DNA from: an uncultured Bacteroidales bacterium
Lineage (GTDB): Bacteria > Bacteroidota > Bacteroidia > Bacteroidales > Paludibacteraceae
NCBI GenBank assembly: GCA_934725535.1
Contig: CAKVBV010000001.1
Coordinates: forward strand, 1-64,000
Length of the DNA stretch: 64,000 bases
Direction of reading: 5' to 3'
Shown: positions 52,170-60,745 of the stretch, piece by piece
How positions within the stretch are numbered: the stretch's first letter is position 1
How the letters are laid out: every line of letters begins with the position of its first letter
Notes under the pieces: generated by a model
The model's input: only the letters and a program-made list of their open reading frames with translations
Told to the model about the DNA's origin: nothing
Database searches by the model: none
Program-made: the position numbers and the translations under genes

Positions 52170-52274
52170 ATGTTTCCATCAATAACTATCAACAACAGAA
52201 CAGATTCTTGTTTAGTTGTTGGTAGTTACCTGCAAAGCCAATACAACTAAATTTCGTTTTTTCAATACCCATTA

Positions 52275-52306
52275 TTTGGTATTTCAATTTATTTGTAGTA
52301 CCTTTG
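52275..52306 (+). promoter_or_regulatory. Bacteroidota promoter of the ferredoxin
   Basis: TTTG (52275-52278), 20 bases, TACCTTTG (52299-52306), 35 bases before the ATG. Confidence 0.75.
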
Positions 52307-52341
52307 CAGCGGTAAAACAAAACAAACCAAATTCATATAAT

Positions 52342-52506
52342 ATGGCTTACGTAATTTCTGAAGATTGTATCGCTTGTGGCACTTGCAAGGACGAGTGCCC
52401 GATGGGAGCTATCTCCGAAGGCGATCGTTACTCCATTGACCCTGACTTGTGCACCGAGTGCGGCACATGCGCAGATGTCTGCCCAAGTGGCGCAATTTCC
52501 AAATAA
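52342..52506 (+). CDS. 2[4Fe-4S] ferredoxin
   Basis: A 54-residue clostridial-type ferredoxin, MAYVISEDCIACGTCKDECP at the N-terminus and CTECGTCADVCPSGAI near the end. Two CxxCxxCxxxCP clusters are complete. It carries low-potential electrons for anaerobic enzymes such as pyruvate:ferredoxin oxidoreductase. The start is at 52342, preceded by the promoter at 52275-52306; a longer frame from 52216 is an artefact. A terminator follows. Confidence 0.95.
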   Translation: MAYVISEDCIACGTCKDECPMGAISEGDRYSIDPDLCTECGTCADVCPSGAISK

Positions 52507-52525
52507 TTGCTATTGAGAGTACAAC

Positions 52526-52565
52526 GCGGGGCTGCCTGACACAATTGTTGAGCAGTCCCTCTTTT
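52526..52565 (+). terminator. Terminator of the ferredoxin gene
   Basis: GGGGCTGC pairs with GCAGTCCC (one wobble) and is followed by TCTTTTT. Confidence 0.75.
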
Positions 52566-52598
52566 TGCGCGCCGTATTAAGACTTGTTTCGATTAGTT

Positions 52599-54617
52599 AT
52601 GAACAAGTTATATAGTATTTCTCGTTCGTTTCGTTTCCGCCGTTTCTCGCGCAAAGCGTATGCGGCTTTTGTCTCGATGCACCGCCATGTGACCATCGGT
52701 CGGGTGGGGTGCCGCATCTGCGATTTGGAGATGCTCAAGTCGGGCAAGGCTGTGGCTGTGTGTGCAGCACTTTTCTACGGCGTATCGGCAAGTGCCGGGG
52801 AGGCAATACCTCCCAACGAAACTGATGTGGCAAACCAAGTTGCCTTGGAGCAACTGGACGTAGTTGCCACAACGTCGCGCCTCGCGTCTTCTGCGGTGCG
52901 ACAAGTCACTGTTTTCTCCCGCGACGACATTCGTCAGTTGCCCGTCAGCACGCTGGCAGAGGTGCTGCAGCGGTTGCCCGGAGTCGATGTGCGCCAGCGT
53001 GGTGCCACAGGGGTGCAAGCCGACATTGCCCTCAACGGATGTACGGCGGACCAGACCCTCATCTTCCTCAACGGTGTCAATGTCACGGACCCGCAGACGG
53101 GGCACTACTCCATGAACCTCCCCGTCGAACCGCAGGACATCGAGCGCATCGAGGTGTACAATGCCACACCGCAGGGTTTGGGAGCGTATGCAGGGGTCAT
53201 CAACATCGTCACACGGCAGGCACGTGACACCACCTACGAGGTCGAAGCCTCACTCGCGGCTGGCGAATACGGGCTCTTCAATCCCCGCCTTGCTTACCGC
53301 GATGCCCGTGAAAACCTGCATTGGGAAACCAACGTAAGTTACAATCAGTCAACGGGTTTCGCCTCCAATACTGACTACCGCATTGCCAATGCTTTCGCTC
53401 ACCTCACAGCAGGCGACTTCGAGGTGCAGGCGGGTGCGCAGTACAAGGATGCGGGTGCCAACGCTTTCTACGCCCTCTCCTATCCTGACCAGTTCGATGC
53501 CACTCGTATGGCTTTTGCCTCCGCGGCATACCATGGGCGGTTGGCAGACCGTTGGACGATGGATGCTTCGGCTCTGTATCGTGCTCATTATGACCGCTTT
53601 GAGTTGTTCCGCGAGGGCACCGAGACACCTGCTTGGTACACGGGGCACAACCGCCATTGGACGCACACTGCCGATGCCGATGCCAAGGTCTCGTACATGG
53701 AGTCGTGGGGCACCACCTCCGCGGGACTCACCTTGCGCGATGCCTACATCACGTCCAACACCCTTGGCGAGCACAACCGGCTGACTGTCAACTACTACCT
53801 CCAGCAGACTGCCCATTGGAGTCATGTCTCCCTCTCGGCACTCGTGGGCGGAACCTACAACACCGCCTTTCGTGCCGACTGGTCCTACAGCCTCGACCTC
53901 TCCTGGCACCCTGTGCATGGGCTCTCGCTCTACCTCAACACAGCCCGCGCTTTGCGCCTGCCCACGTTCACGGACCTCTATTATCATTCGGCAACCCAAC
54001 TCGGCAACGACAGCCTGCGTGCCGAACATGCCTACAAGACCGAACTCGGGGCGCAGTACCGGAAGCAGTGGGCGAATATCCGTCTCGACGCGAACCTCAA
54101 GGGCTACTACCGTTATGCCACCGATGTCATCGATTGGGTCAAACGTCCCGACGAAACGCAGTGGTTGTCACGCAATTACGCTCATTTGCAGACATGGGGC
54201 TGCAATGCCTCGGTCGGAATCACGGCATGCCAACCGTTGGGGCATTTCCTCCGTCAGGCACGTCTGAGTTATGCCTATTGCGGTACCACCAAGCAGGAGA
54301 CCGAATACCTCAGCAAGTACGCCCTCGACTACCTCCAACACCGCCTCTCGCTCACCATCGAGCACACCATCTATCGCGGGTTGGGCGCGTCGTGGCAACT
54401 CACTTGGCAGCAGCGCAACGGTTCCTACGCTGACCGTGATGGGGTAGTGCAGACCTATCGACCTGTATTTCTGTTGGATGGCAGTATCTTCTACGATGCA
54501 CCCAAGTGGAAAGCGTCTTTGGAGTGCACCAATATGACCTGCCAAACCTACTACGACTACGGCGGTATCCTCCAGCCCACCCACTGGCTCCGTGCCAAAC
54601 TGGAAGTACGACTGTAA
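52599..54617 (+). CDS. TonB-dependent receptor, BtuB-like, with long N-terminal leader
   Basis: A 672-residue outer-membrane receptor. The plug (about 90-215) shows VTVFSRDDIRQLPVSTLAEV, LQRLPGVDVRQRGATGVQAD, LIFLNGVNVTDPQTGHYSMN and IERIEVYNATPQGLGAYAGV. The barrel (216-672) ends WLRAKLEVRL. It resembles the vitamin B12 receptor group. Before the hydrophobic signal (KAVAVCAALFYGVSASA) lies a 45-residue basic leader containing FSRKAYAAFVSMHRHVTIGR and ICDLEMLKSGK. I associate this leader motif (SRK.YA.F.SL...V.IG) with short Bacteroidota proteins; fused in front of a receptor it may slow or route export. I chose the ATG at 52599; an earlier start at 52584 is possible. No cobalamin riboswitch fits in the 92-base spacer. 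Confidence 0.85.
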   Translation: MNKLYSISRSFRFRRFSRKAYAAFVSMHRHVTIGRVGCRICDLEMLKSGKAVAVCAALFYGVSASAGEAIPPNETDVANQVALEQLDVVATTSRLASSAVRQVTVFSRDDIRQLPVSTLAEVLQRLPGVDVRQRGATGVQADIALNGCTADQTLIFLNGVNVTDPQTGHYSMNLPVEPQDIERIEVYNATPQGLGAYAGVINIVTRQARDTTYEVEASLAAGEYGLFNPRLAYRDARENLHWETNVSYNQSTGFASNTDYRIANAFAHLTAGDFEVQAGAQYKDAGANAFYALSYPDQFDATRMAFASAAYHGRLADRWTMDASALYRAHYDRFELFREGTETPAWYTGHNRHWTHTADADAKVSYMESWGTTSAGLTLRDAYITSNTLGEHNRLTVNYYLQQTAHWSHVSLSALVGGTYNTAFRADWSYSLDLSWHPVHGLSLYLNTARALRLPTFTDLYYHSATQLGNDSLRAEHAYKTELGAQYRKQWANIRLDANLKGYYRYATDVIDWVKRPDETQWLSRNYAHLQTWGCNASVGITACQPLGHFLRQARLSYAYCGTTKQETEYLSKYALDYLQHRLSLTIEHTIYRGLGASWQLTWQQRNGSYADRDGVVQTYRPVFLLDGSIFYDAPKWKASLECTNMTCQTYYDYGGILQPTHWLRAKLEVRL

Positions 54618-54641
54618 TTTGTGTTTAACAGAGTATTAACC

Positions 54642-54680
54642 ACCCCCATAGAACCGCATATCGTCTATGGGGGTATTTTT
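54642..54680. terminator. Terminator of the TonB receptor, usable both ways
   Basis: ACCCCCATAGA pairs with TCTATGGGGGT followed by ATTTTT. prfA converges from the other side, so it may also stop antisense reading. Confidence 0.8.
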
Positions 54681-54709
54681 GTGTTTGCCAATGATATGAC
54701 AATGAGAAA

Positions 54710-55810
54710 TTACAACTCGCTTTCCTTCATACGTTCCGCGTTCTCTGCCACTTGGAGGGCATCGATGACACCTTGTATATCGCCATCCATAAAGGCTTGG
54801 AGGTTATAGACCGTGTAGCCTATACGGTGGTCGGTGATACGCCCTTGCGGGTAGTTGTAGGTGCGAATCTTGGCAGAGCGGTCGCCCGTGGAGACCATGG
54901 TTTTGCGTCTTGCAGCAATGTCGTCGATGTACTTCTGATGCTCCTTGTCGTATATTTGCGTGCGCAGGCGCGCGAGCGCGCGTTCCTTATTTTTGGGTTG
55001 GTCACGGGTCTCTGTACATTCAATCAATATCTCCTGAACCTCTCTCGTATTGGGGTTCTTCCAGTTGTAGCGCAAGCGCACACCCGACTCCACCTTGTTC
55101 ACATTCTGTCCGCCTGCACCGCCCGAACGGAAAGTCTCCCATTTGATTTCGCCCTCGTTGATATGCACCTCAAACTCGTCCGCCTCGGGCAGGACAGCCA
55201 CGGTAGCAGCAGAAGTGTGTACACGTCCCTGTGTCTCAGTGGCAGGTACGCGTTGTACACGATGCACACCCGATTCGTACTTGAGCGTACCATAGACATT
55301 TTGCCCTGTAACATTGAAGATTATCTCCTTGTAGCCGCCCACAGCACCTTCCGAGAACGACGAAACGGTGTATTTGAAGCCATGGAGTTCAAAATACTTG
55401 GTGTACATGCGGAAAAGGTCGCCGGCAAAGAGTGCAGCTTCGTCACCTCCCGTACCGCCACGAATCTCCATAACCACGTTCTTGCTGTCCTCAGGGTCTT
55501 GGGGCAGAAGCATAAGTTTCACCTCCTCTTCAAGGGCAGGGATTTGTGGTTCAAGGGTATCTATCTCAGTCCGTGCCATCTCTTTGAGTTCGGGGTCGGA
55601 CTCATTGAAATAGAGTTGCTTGGCTTCGTTGAGGTCAGAGAGGGATTTCTTGTACTTGCCTGCCGAAGATAGGACACGTTCCAAGTCGTGGTACTCGCGG
55701 TTGAGACGCACATAGCGTGCCTGGTCGGCTATCACTGCGGGGTCTGTAATCAGCAAGCCAACTTCGTGGAACTTCGCCTCTAATCCTTCTATCTTGTCTA
55801 AAATATCCAT
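54710..55810 (-). CDS. prfA: Peptide chain release factor 1 PrfA
   Basis: A 366-residue class I release factor for UAA and UAG. The GGQ motif is in GGAGGQNVNK (233-235), and the PxT stop-codon-reading tripeptide in RVPATETQGRVHTSAA (PAT 189-191), distinguishing it from RF2. Length is normal. It lies 5 bases after an exported protein gene on the same strand, convergent with the TonB receptor. Confidence 0.95.
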   Translation of the reverse strand: MDILDKIEGLEAKFHEVGLLITDPAVIADQARYVRLNREYHDLERVLSSAGKYKKSLSDLNEAKQLYFNESDPELKEMARTEIDTLEPQIPALEEEVKLMLLPQDPEDSKNVVMEIRGGTGGDEAALFAGDLFRMYTKYFELHGFKYTVSSFSEGAVGGYKEIIFNVTGQNVYGTLKYESGVHRVQRVPATETQGRVHTSAATVAVLPEADEFEVHINEGEIKWETFRSGGAGGQNVNKVESGVRLRYNWKNPNTREVQEILIECTETRDQPKNKERALARLRTQIYDKEHQKYIDDIAARRKTMVSTGDRSAKIRTYNYPQGRITDHRIGYTVYNLQAFMDGDIQGVIDALQVAENAERMKESEL

Positions 55811-55815
55811 GTTTA

Positions 55816-56775
55816 CTATTCTATCACACTCCCTAACAGGTTATACTTCACGCCATTACGGATAATTACCACCTGAGAACCCTCGACTTGCTTATGGGTC
55901 TGCACTGATACTGTTTGCACTTCATTGGTGGCTGTCGCGCCCGACACTTCTTGTACCAAACGTACAGAGAACGCTGCACAAGGCATTTCAACGTATTGAG
56001 GGTATATCTGTTCGGGGTCAAAATAAAGTGCATAACAATAGGTGTTGTCCGCTTTGGTAGAGAACCAATAGTAACCGGCATACTGTGTATCAAACATATC
56101 TACATCATATCGGTAGCCTGCTGCTGGGAGGAATACTGCACCATTAGCCTGCATTGATGCCCATTGAGCAGATGTATAAACATTATGCTCGTAGTTGTCT
56201 CTGTTCTCGTTGGCAAACATTTTGCTTTTCTCATTCCAAACCAGCCCTTTATTCTGACTGGGCACAAAGGTACATCCATCGGGCAAACGCCATATATCCG
56301 GCAATATAATCAAGCCATGTATCTCATTGACAGTGGCTGTAGCAAATAGTTCGTTGGCATTTGTACGCCCATAAAGCAGATACCCCAATTCGTCTTTGGT
56401 CAGCGTGCGCCACACTTTAGCCGCATTGCCACCATTGCTTATGGGGTTATTTCCCCATTCGGTAAATGCTCTATAATCGTCTCCCTCGCTCACTTTGGTA
56501 GGATTAGAACCTGTTCCCCAACCGAAAACATCAATATAGCCTGTATAATCAATACTCGTATTTTGGTTGCCCAAACCGATGGTGTCCGTTTGCTCATTGG
56601 CAAACCGCCACGTATTACTGCTTGCCTGATATTGCAAATTACCCTGTGCAAAATATACTTGTTTCCCGTTTGCTACGGAAAATCTGCCATTGATAGCACC
56701 TGCAGGCACACTTTGCGCCGTTATGCTTGCCGCCACAACTGCAATGGCAGCACTAAAAAACAATCTCTTTTTCAT
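55816..56775 (-). CDS. Exported protein of a Bacteroidales paralogous family with a RNGVKYNLLG-type tail
   Basis: A 319-residue secreted protein. Signal peptide KKRLFFSAAIAVVAASITAQ, then GRFSVANGKQVYFAQGNLQY, TWRFANEQTDTIG and YIDVFGWGTGSNPTK. I recognise this FSV..G.QV.F..GNLQY..S...WRFA pattern from multi-copy Bacteroidales secreted proteins of unknown role. The C-terminus VEGSQVVIIRNGVKYNLLGS resembles the tail of the subtilase at 25184. The gene ends 5 bases before prfA. No catalytic motif. Confidence 0.65.
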   Translation of the reverse strand: MKKRLFFSAAIAVVAASITAQSVPAGAINGRFSVANGKQVYFAQGNLQYQASSNTWRFANEQTDTIGLGNQNTSIDYTGYIDVFGWGTGSNPTKVSEGDDYRAFTEWGNNPISNGGNAAKVWRTLTKDELGYLLYGRTNANELFATATVNEIHGLIILPDIWRLPDGCTFVPSQNKGLVWNEKSKMFANENRDNYEHNVYTSAQWASMQANGAVFLPAAGYRYDVDMFDTQYAGYYWFSTKADNTYCYALYFDPEQIYPQYVEMPCAAFSVRLVQEVSGATATNEVQTVSVQTHKQVEGSQVVIIRNGVKYNLLGSVIE

Positions 56776-56796
56776 ACTATATATTTTGGAAAAACA

Positions 56797-57432
56797 TTAT
56801 TTGTTTTCTGCTTGTGCATCTCTCTCCCGCCAATACTCGTCGGTAGGCATGTCTCCTTCTGCTGCCATTTTGAGGTTCTGCATAAACCGTTCCACACGCC
56901 AGTCGATGGTCTCGCTATACACCTTGCGGGATATGAAGATGCGGAAGAACCAACCGAACTTGATATGCACATCAATCGACATAGTGGCGGTGTTGTCGCT
57001 CGTTGGCAGCACGTGAAAGTTCCCCCACGCCTGCTTGAGGATAGCCCCCGAATAGTAAATATCCACCCGTATGTCACGTCTGTCGCCTGCCATGGTGTCA
57101 GTCACAAGGCTCTCTATCACCGCGTCCTTGAACTGCGGTTTGCCGTTCACAAGGATATCGAACAGCAGACGGCTGTAGTGGGTCTCGGGATTGTATTCCG
57201 ACTCTTTCCATATTAGGTAGATGGCGTTTTTGCTGTCGTCAGTCTGTTCGCCCGTACCCGCAAACGCCCACGGCGAAAGCAGTTGGGGGTCTGTTTGCAG
57301 TTGGTGTATCAGCGTATCAATCACCGCATTGCACGCCTCTTGCGAGGCATTCACCTCCACGGGGCACTCGGTGTGGAACGTGCTCTGTGAGTACGTGGTC
57401 AGCATAGTCAGCAGGACAAACAGTAACTTCAT
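56797..57432 (-). CDS. Hypothetical exported protein
   Basis: A 211-residue protein with a short signal peptide (MKLLFVLLTMLTTYS). The rest has mixed strands and helices with no family I know (HTECPVEVNASQEACNAVID, AIYLIWKESEYNPETHYSRL, NFHVLPTSDNTATMSIDVHI). The beta-rich middle and a hydrophobic helix (FGWFFRIFISRKVY) could form a lipid-binding or START-like fold, but that is a guess. It is 43 bases downstream of the APH-RapZ gene and 21 bases before the next gene, so probably in one operon with prfA. Confidence 0.5.
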   Translation of the reverse strand: MKLLFVLLTMLTTYSQSTFHTECPVEVNASQEACNAVIDTLIHQLQTDPQLLSPWAFAGTGEQTDDSKNAIYLIWKESEYNPETHYSRLLFDILVNGKPQFKDAVIESLVTDTMAGDRRDIRVDIYYSGAILKQAWGNFHVLPTSDNTATMSIDVHIKFGWFFRIFISRKVYSETIDWRVERFMQNLKMAAEGDMPTDEYWRERDAQAENK

Positions 57433-57480
57433 ATACCTGTGGTATAAGTAATAGTTAATAGTTAATAGTTAATAGTTAAT
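57433..57480. repeat. AATAGTT tetramer
   Basis: AGTAATAGTTAATAGTTAAT and two further AATAGTT units lie directly after the stop of the APH-RapZ gene. Confidence 0.65.
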
Positions 57481-58924
57481 GTGCATTGAGCACTTTCTCC
57501 ATATTCTGCTCACGGTGAATGAGTTGCACCTCCACACCGAACTTCTTGTTGATGTGCTCCGCCATCTTCTCCGCCGCATACACCGAGCGGTGTTGCCCGC
57601 CTGTGCAACCAAACGAGACCATCAGGTTCTGGAACCCGCGGTCCATATATCGCTTCACGCTGAAGTCCACCAACTGATACGCCTGCTCAAGGAAGGGCGT
57701 TATCTCACCGTCTTCCTCCAAGAACTGAATCACATTCTCGTCCATACCCGTGAAGAAATTGAAACGCTCATACTTGCCGGGGTTGTTGATGGCGCGGCAG
57801 TCGAACACAAAACCTCCCCCATTGCCACTGCTATCCGCCGGAATGCCTTTTTTGTACGAGAAACTGTACACCCTCACCACCAGCGGCTTGCGTACACCCA
57901 CCTCCTTGAACTGCTTCATCTCGGTCATATTCTGCAGAACCTCAATCAGATACGGGTAGTCGTCACTCGCATACTTGAGCAACGCGCGCAGGTTCTCTAT
58001 GGCAAAAGGTATCGACTGCAAAAAGTGCGGCTTCTTCTCGAAGTACCCACGGAAGCCATAAGCCCCAAGCACCTGCATGGTGCGGAAAAGGACAAAATGC
58101 TTCAGCGTGTCATAGAACTCATCCTTGTCAACAGGCATATACTTCTGCAACTCGTCAAGGTACACCTCTGTCAGTTCCTCACGCAGGTCAGGGTGGAAGT
58201 TCGCCTTCGCCTGCCACAAGAACGAAGCCACGTCATAGTACACAGGTCCGCGTCTTCCACCTTGAAAATCAATAAAATACGGCACCTCTGTACCGTCGGC
58301 TTCGGTACGTATCATCACATTGCGCGACTGAAAATCACGATACATGAAGGCATTCATCCTGTTCTGCAAGAGGATATAGGCAAGCCGCTCAAACTCATTT
58401 TCCAACTTGTCTTCTTGAAAATCAAGCCCCGTAGCCTTCAGAAAACAGTACTTGAAATAGTTCAAATCCCACAATATGGAGCGCAGGTTGAACTCGGGCT
58501 GCGGGTAACATTGGTTGAAGTCAAAGTCTTGTGCACCAACCACTTGGAACTTAGCCAGCGCACGCATCGTACGGCGTAGCATCTCTTTCTCTTTGGCGGA
58601 GAACACTCCCGTCTTGCGACCGTCGGCAATGTAATCAAAGAGTAGCGTGTTCCCCAAATCCTCTTGCACATAGCACATCTCGTCATCGCTCACCGCCAGC
58701 ACGCGCGGCACGTTGAGTCCCTGCGCCAGAAAATGTTGTGCCATATACAGGAAAGCGTGATTCTCATCGTGGGACGTGCCTTGCACACCAATGAGCGACA
58801 CTGCACCGTCCTCACTTGCAATCCGATAGTACTTCCTGTTGCTGCCCGAAGCAGTCAATGCCGTTTGGTCACCGACTTTCTTGCCGGTGGCTTCATAAAA
58901 CAGTTGGTTCAGTGACTTTGCCAT
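57476..58924 (-). CDS. Phosphotransferase-RapZ C-domain fusion protein
   Basis: A 482-residue two-domain protein. The N-terminal part (1-320) is an aminoglycoside phosphotransferase-fold kinase, with FMYRDFQSRNVMIR for the catalytic loop and YFIDFQGGRRGPVYYDVASF for the metal-binding DFxG. The closest known relatives of such cytoplasmic kinases are AmgK sugar kinases of cell-wall recycling. The C-terminal part (about 355-480) has MVSFGCTGGQHRSVYAAEKM, the RapZ C-terminal domain that in E. coli binds glucosamine-6-phosphate and regulates glmS. The N-terminal RapZ P-loop domain is absent. The fusion suggests a sugar kinase or sensor in amino-sugar metabolism. Start at 58924, downstream of the promoter at 58960. 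Confidence 0.85.
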   Translation of the reverse strand: MAKSLNQLFYEATGKKVGDQTALTASGSNRKYYRIASEDGAVSLIGVQGTSHDENHAFLYMAQHFLAQGLNVPRVLAVSDDEMCYVQEDLGNTLLFDYIADGRKTGVFSAKEKEMLRRTMRALAKFQVVGAQDFDFNQCYPQPEFNLRSILWDLNYFKYCFLKATGLDFQEDKLENEFERLAYILLQNRMNAFMYRDFQSRNVMIRTEADGTEVPYFIDFQGGRRGPVYYDVASFLWQAKANFHPDLREELTEVYLDELQKYMPVDKDEFYDTLKHFVLFRTMQVLGAYGFRGYFEKKPHFLQSIPFAIENLRALLKYASDDYPYLIEVLQNMTEMKQFKEVGVRKPLVVRVYSFSYKKGIPADSSGNGGGFVFDCRAINNPGKYERFNFFTGMDENVIQFLEEDGEITPFLEQAYQLVDFSVKRYMDRGFQNLMVSFGCTGGQHRSVYAAEKMAEHINKKFGVEVQLIHREQNMEKVLNAH

Positions 58925-58959
58925 ACGTTCATTCGCGCTAATGCCATACAAATATCCCG

Positions 58960-58990
58960 CAAAATTACATAAAATCCGCCGATTATACAA
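58960..58990 (-). promoter_or_regulatory. Bacteroidota promoter of the APH-RapZ fusion
   Basis: Reverse complement TTG (58988-58990), 20 bases, TAATTTTG (58960-58967). It excludes an upstream in-frame start at 59011. Confidence 0.72.
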
Positions 58991-59040
58991 TATCGCCCCC
59001 AAATATCTCATTTCTCTATCTGTGCTATTTACGAACGTGA

Positions 59041-59170
59041 CTAACTGTGCGGATAATCATTCTCGCGTAGCCACCACCGTGCAACCCGCTATCGCGCAGC
59101 CATTATCGTGCAGCCATTATCGTGCAATCCACCATCGTACAACCCATCATCGCGCAGCCATCATCGGGTC
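59041..59170 (-). repeat. TGGCTGCGCGAT-type repeat element, copy 2 (longer)
   Basis: Reverse complement contains about seven 14-15 base units (TGGCTGCGCGATGA, TGGGTTGTACGATGG, TGGATTGCACGATAA and others) and ends GCTACGCGAGAATGATTATC, matching 27791-27874 in order, with more units. Confidence 0.75.
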
Positions 59171-59245
59171 AAGTGTATGATATTAGTATGAGATTAGTAT
59201 GTGATTAGTATGTGATTAGTATGAGATTAGTATGTGATTAAGCCG
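59171..59245. repeat. 11-base phased array
   Basis: gtatgatatta, gtatgagatta, gtatgtgatta, gtatgtgatta, gtatgagatta, gtatgtgatta. It directly adjoins the TGGCTGC element, exactly as at 27.7-27.9 kb but inverted. Confidence 0.82.
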
Positions 59246-59352
59246 TCAATGTCGAATGAATAACGCAACACTATGCCCATGGTACCTAACGCCAAATGCC
59301 CCGATAAATCGTACATCGTACATCCGTAAATCGTAAATAATACTGCCTGTCC

Positions 59353-59383
59353 TTGTACGAGTGCTACAAAAACACTACTTTTG
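59353..59383 (+). promoter_or_regulatory. Bacteroidota promoter of the prenyltransferase gene
   Basis: TTG (59353-59355), 20 bases, TACTTTTG (59376-59383). Confidence 0.65.
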
Positions 59384-59467
59384 TACCGACAATACTGCAA
59401 GAATACCGCCATAATATCGCAATAAACTTGCAGCAATACCGTAAAGAATCAAAATAACCGACAAACA

Positions 59468-60481
59468 ATGAATACACTTCGTTTCTGGCTGGACAACAGC
59501 CGCAAAATATCCTTGCCGCAGTCGGCACTGCCTTGTCTCACGGCGATAGTGCTGTGCATCGGGCAGGAGGGCTTTGTGTGGTGGCTGGCATTGCCTGTGC
59601 TTCTCGGTGTGTGCGCGGCGCACTTGGGCATGAATCTCGCAGACGACTACTTCGACTACCGTCACGACTCCCGACTGCGCTCCGACCTCAGCAGCACCAG
59701 TATCCGTGCCCGTATGGAGAAATGCAGTTACATCAGCAGCGGTGCCACCACTATTCACGCTTTGGGTTGGGCGGTGGTGTGCTTCCTCGCCTTTGCCGCT
59801 TTGATGGGCTTGACGGCTTTCCTCGCGCAGGGTCTCCTGCATGGTTGGCAAGCCGCGCTTGGCATTGTGCTGTACGCTGTGCTGGGACTATTTGTGGGTA
59901 TCAACTACTCGGGCAAGCCCCTCGAACTGGGCTTCCATGGGTTGGGCGAACTGGTCATAGGCTTGATGTTTGGTCCTATCAATATGTTGGGCGTGCAAGC
60001 CGCCATGACGGGCTGCCTGTTCTCTTGGCAGATGCTGTGCATGGGCATTGGTGTGGGGTGCCTTGTGGTGAATATCGTGTATGTGCACTCGGTGATGGAG
60101 GTTAATGCCGATGCCCAATTGGGTAAGATGACCTTTGCCCGCCTGTTGGGCAAGCCTGCTTTGATGATAGCCTTCGTGGCGGTATTCGCCCTGATGCCCT
60201 TTGTGATGCTGGGTGTCGGTATAGCTTTGGGCTGGTGGAGTCCGTGGTATCTGCTGACCTTGCTCTCCCTGCCAATGTCCGTTTACCTTATCTACTCCAC
60301 ACATCACTTTGTCTATGGGCTGCCTTGTGCCGACACTCCGCGCTGGTGGATGGGACCGATGGGCAAATGGGACGACTATGTTAAGGCAGGCATCGACTGG
60401 TTTCTTATACGCTGGTTGCTTGCCCGTAACACCTGCACGCTGTTCTGCCTGATACTGATGATAGTACATCTTGTAGTCTGA
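59468..60481 (+). CDS. menA: UbiA-family prenyltransferase (MenA-like)
   Basis: A 337-residue inner-membrane enzyme with about eight helices. The first Asp-rich motif is NLADDYFDYRHD and the second HSVMEVNADAQLGKMTFARL, binding prenyl diphosphate via Mg2+. The order and length fit MenA, which attaches the polyprenyl chain to 1,4-dihydroxy-2-naphthoate in menaquinone synthesis, but other UbiA members share this layout. The gene stands alone, with its own promoter (59353-59383). Other men genes are not in the window. Confidence 0.8.
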   Translation: MNTLRFWLDNSRKISLPQSALPCLTAIVLCIGQEGFVWWLALPVLLGVCAAHLGMNLADDYFDYRHDSRLRSDLSSTSIRARMEKCSYISSGATTIHALGWAVVCFLAFAALMGLTAFLAQGLLHGWQAALGIVLYAVLGLFVGINYSGKPLELGFHGLGELVIGLMFGPINMLGVQAAMTGCLFSWQMLCMGIGVGCLVVNIVYVHSVMEVNADAQLGKMTFARLLGKPALMIAFVAVFALMPFVMLGVGIALGWWSPWYLLTLLSLPMSVYLIYSTHHFVYGLPCADTPRWWMGPMGKWDDYVKAGIDWFLIRWLLARNTCTLFCLILMIVHLVV

Positions 60482-60668
60482 TTGTTGGCTGTTTCCTGCC
60501 TTCCGCATTGTACTACGCAATTTCACAGATAGCGTGTGTAGTGCGTGCTGTGTTGTGAAAGCATTGTGAAATAATAGTATCTTGATAATAAGCGTATTAT
60601 AAAACGAGTGTAGTATAATTTTCTTCGTGTAGTATTTGGAAAATATGTTGTAGAACATATACGCGTAA
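60482..60668. other. AT-rich spacer upstream of susC
   Basis: No ORF, tRNA or repeat was recognised here. It leads into the susC promoter. Confidence 0.5.
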
Positions 60669-60700
60669 TTTGTAGGAACGCGCGTGGTGTCGTAATTTTG
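60669..60700 (+). promoter_or_regulatory. Bacteroidota promoter of susC
   Basis: TTTG (60669-60672), 20 bases, TAATTTTG (60693-60700), 45 bases before the ATG. Confidence 0.74.
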
Positions 60701-60745
60701 CAGCGTTTTCATTGACAACGTAACGCAAAACAAACAAAACGATAT

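Noticed and set aside
52507..52598. A cobalamin riboswitch before the BtuB-like receptor
   Set aside because: The spacer is 92 bases and mostly a terminator; a B12 riboswitch needs about 200 bases.
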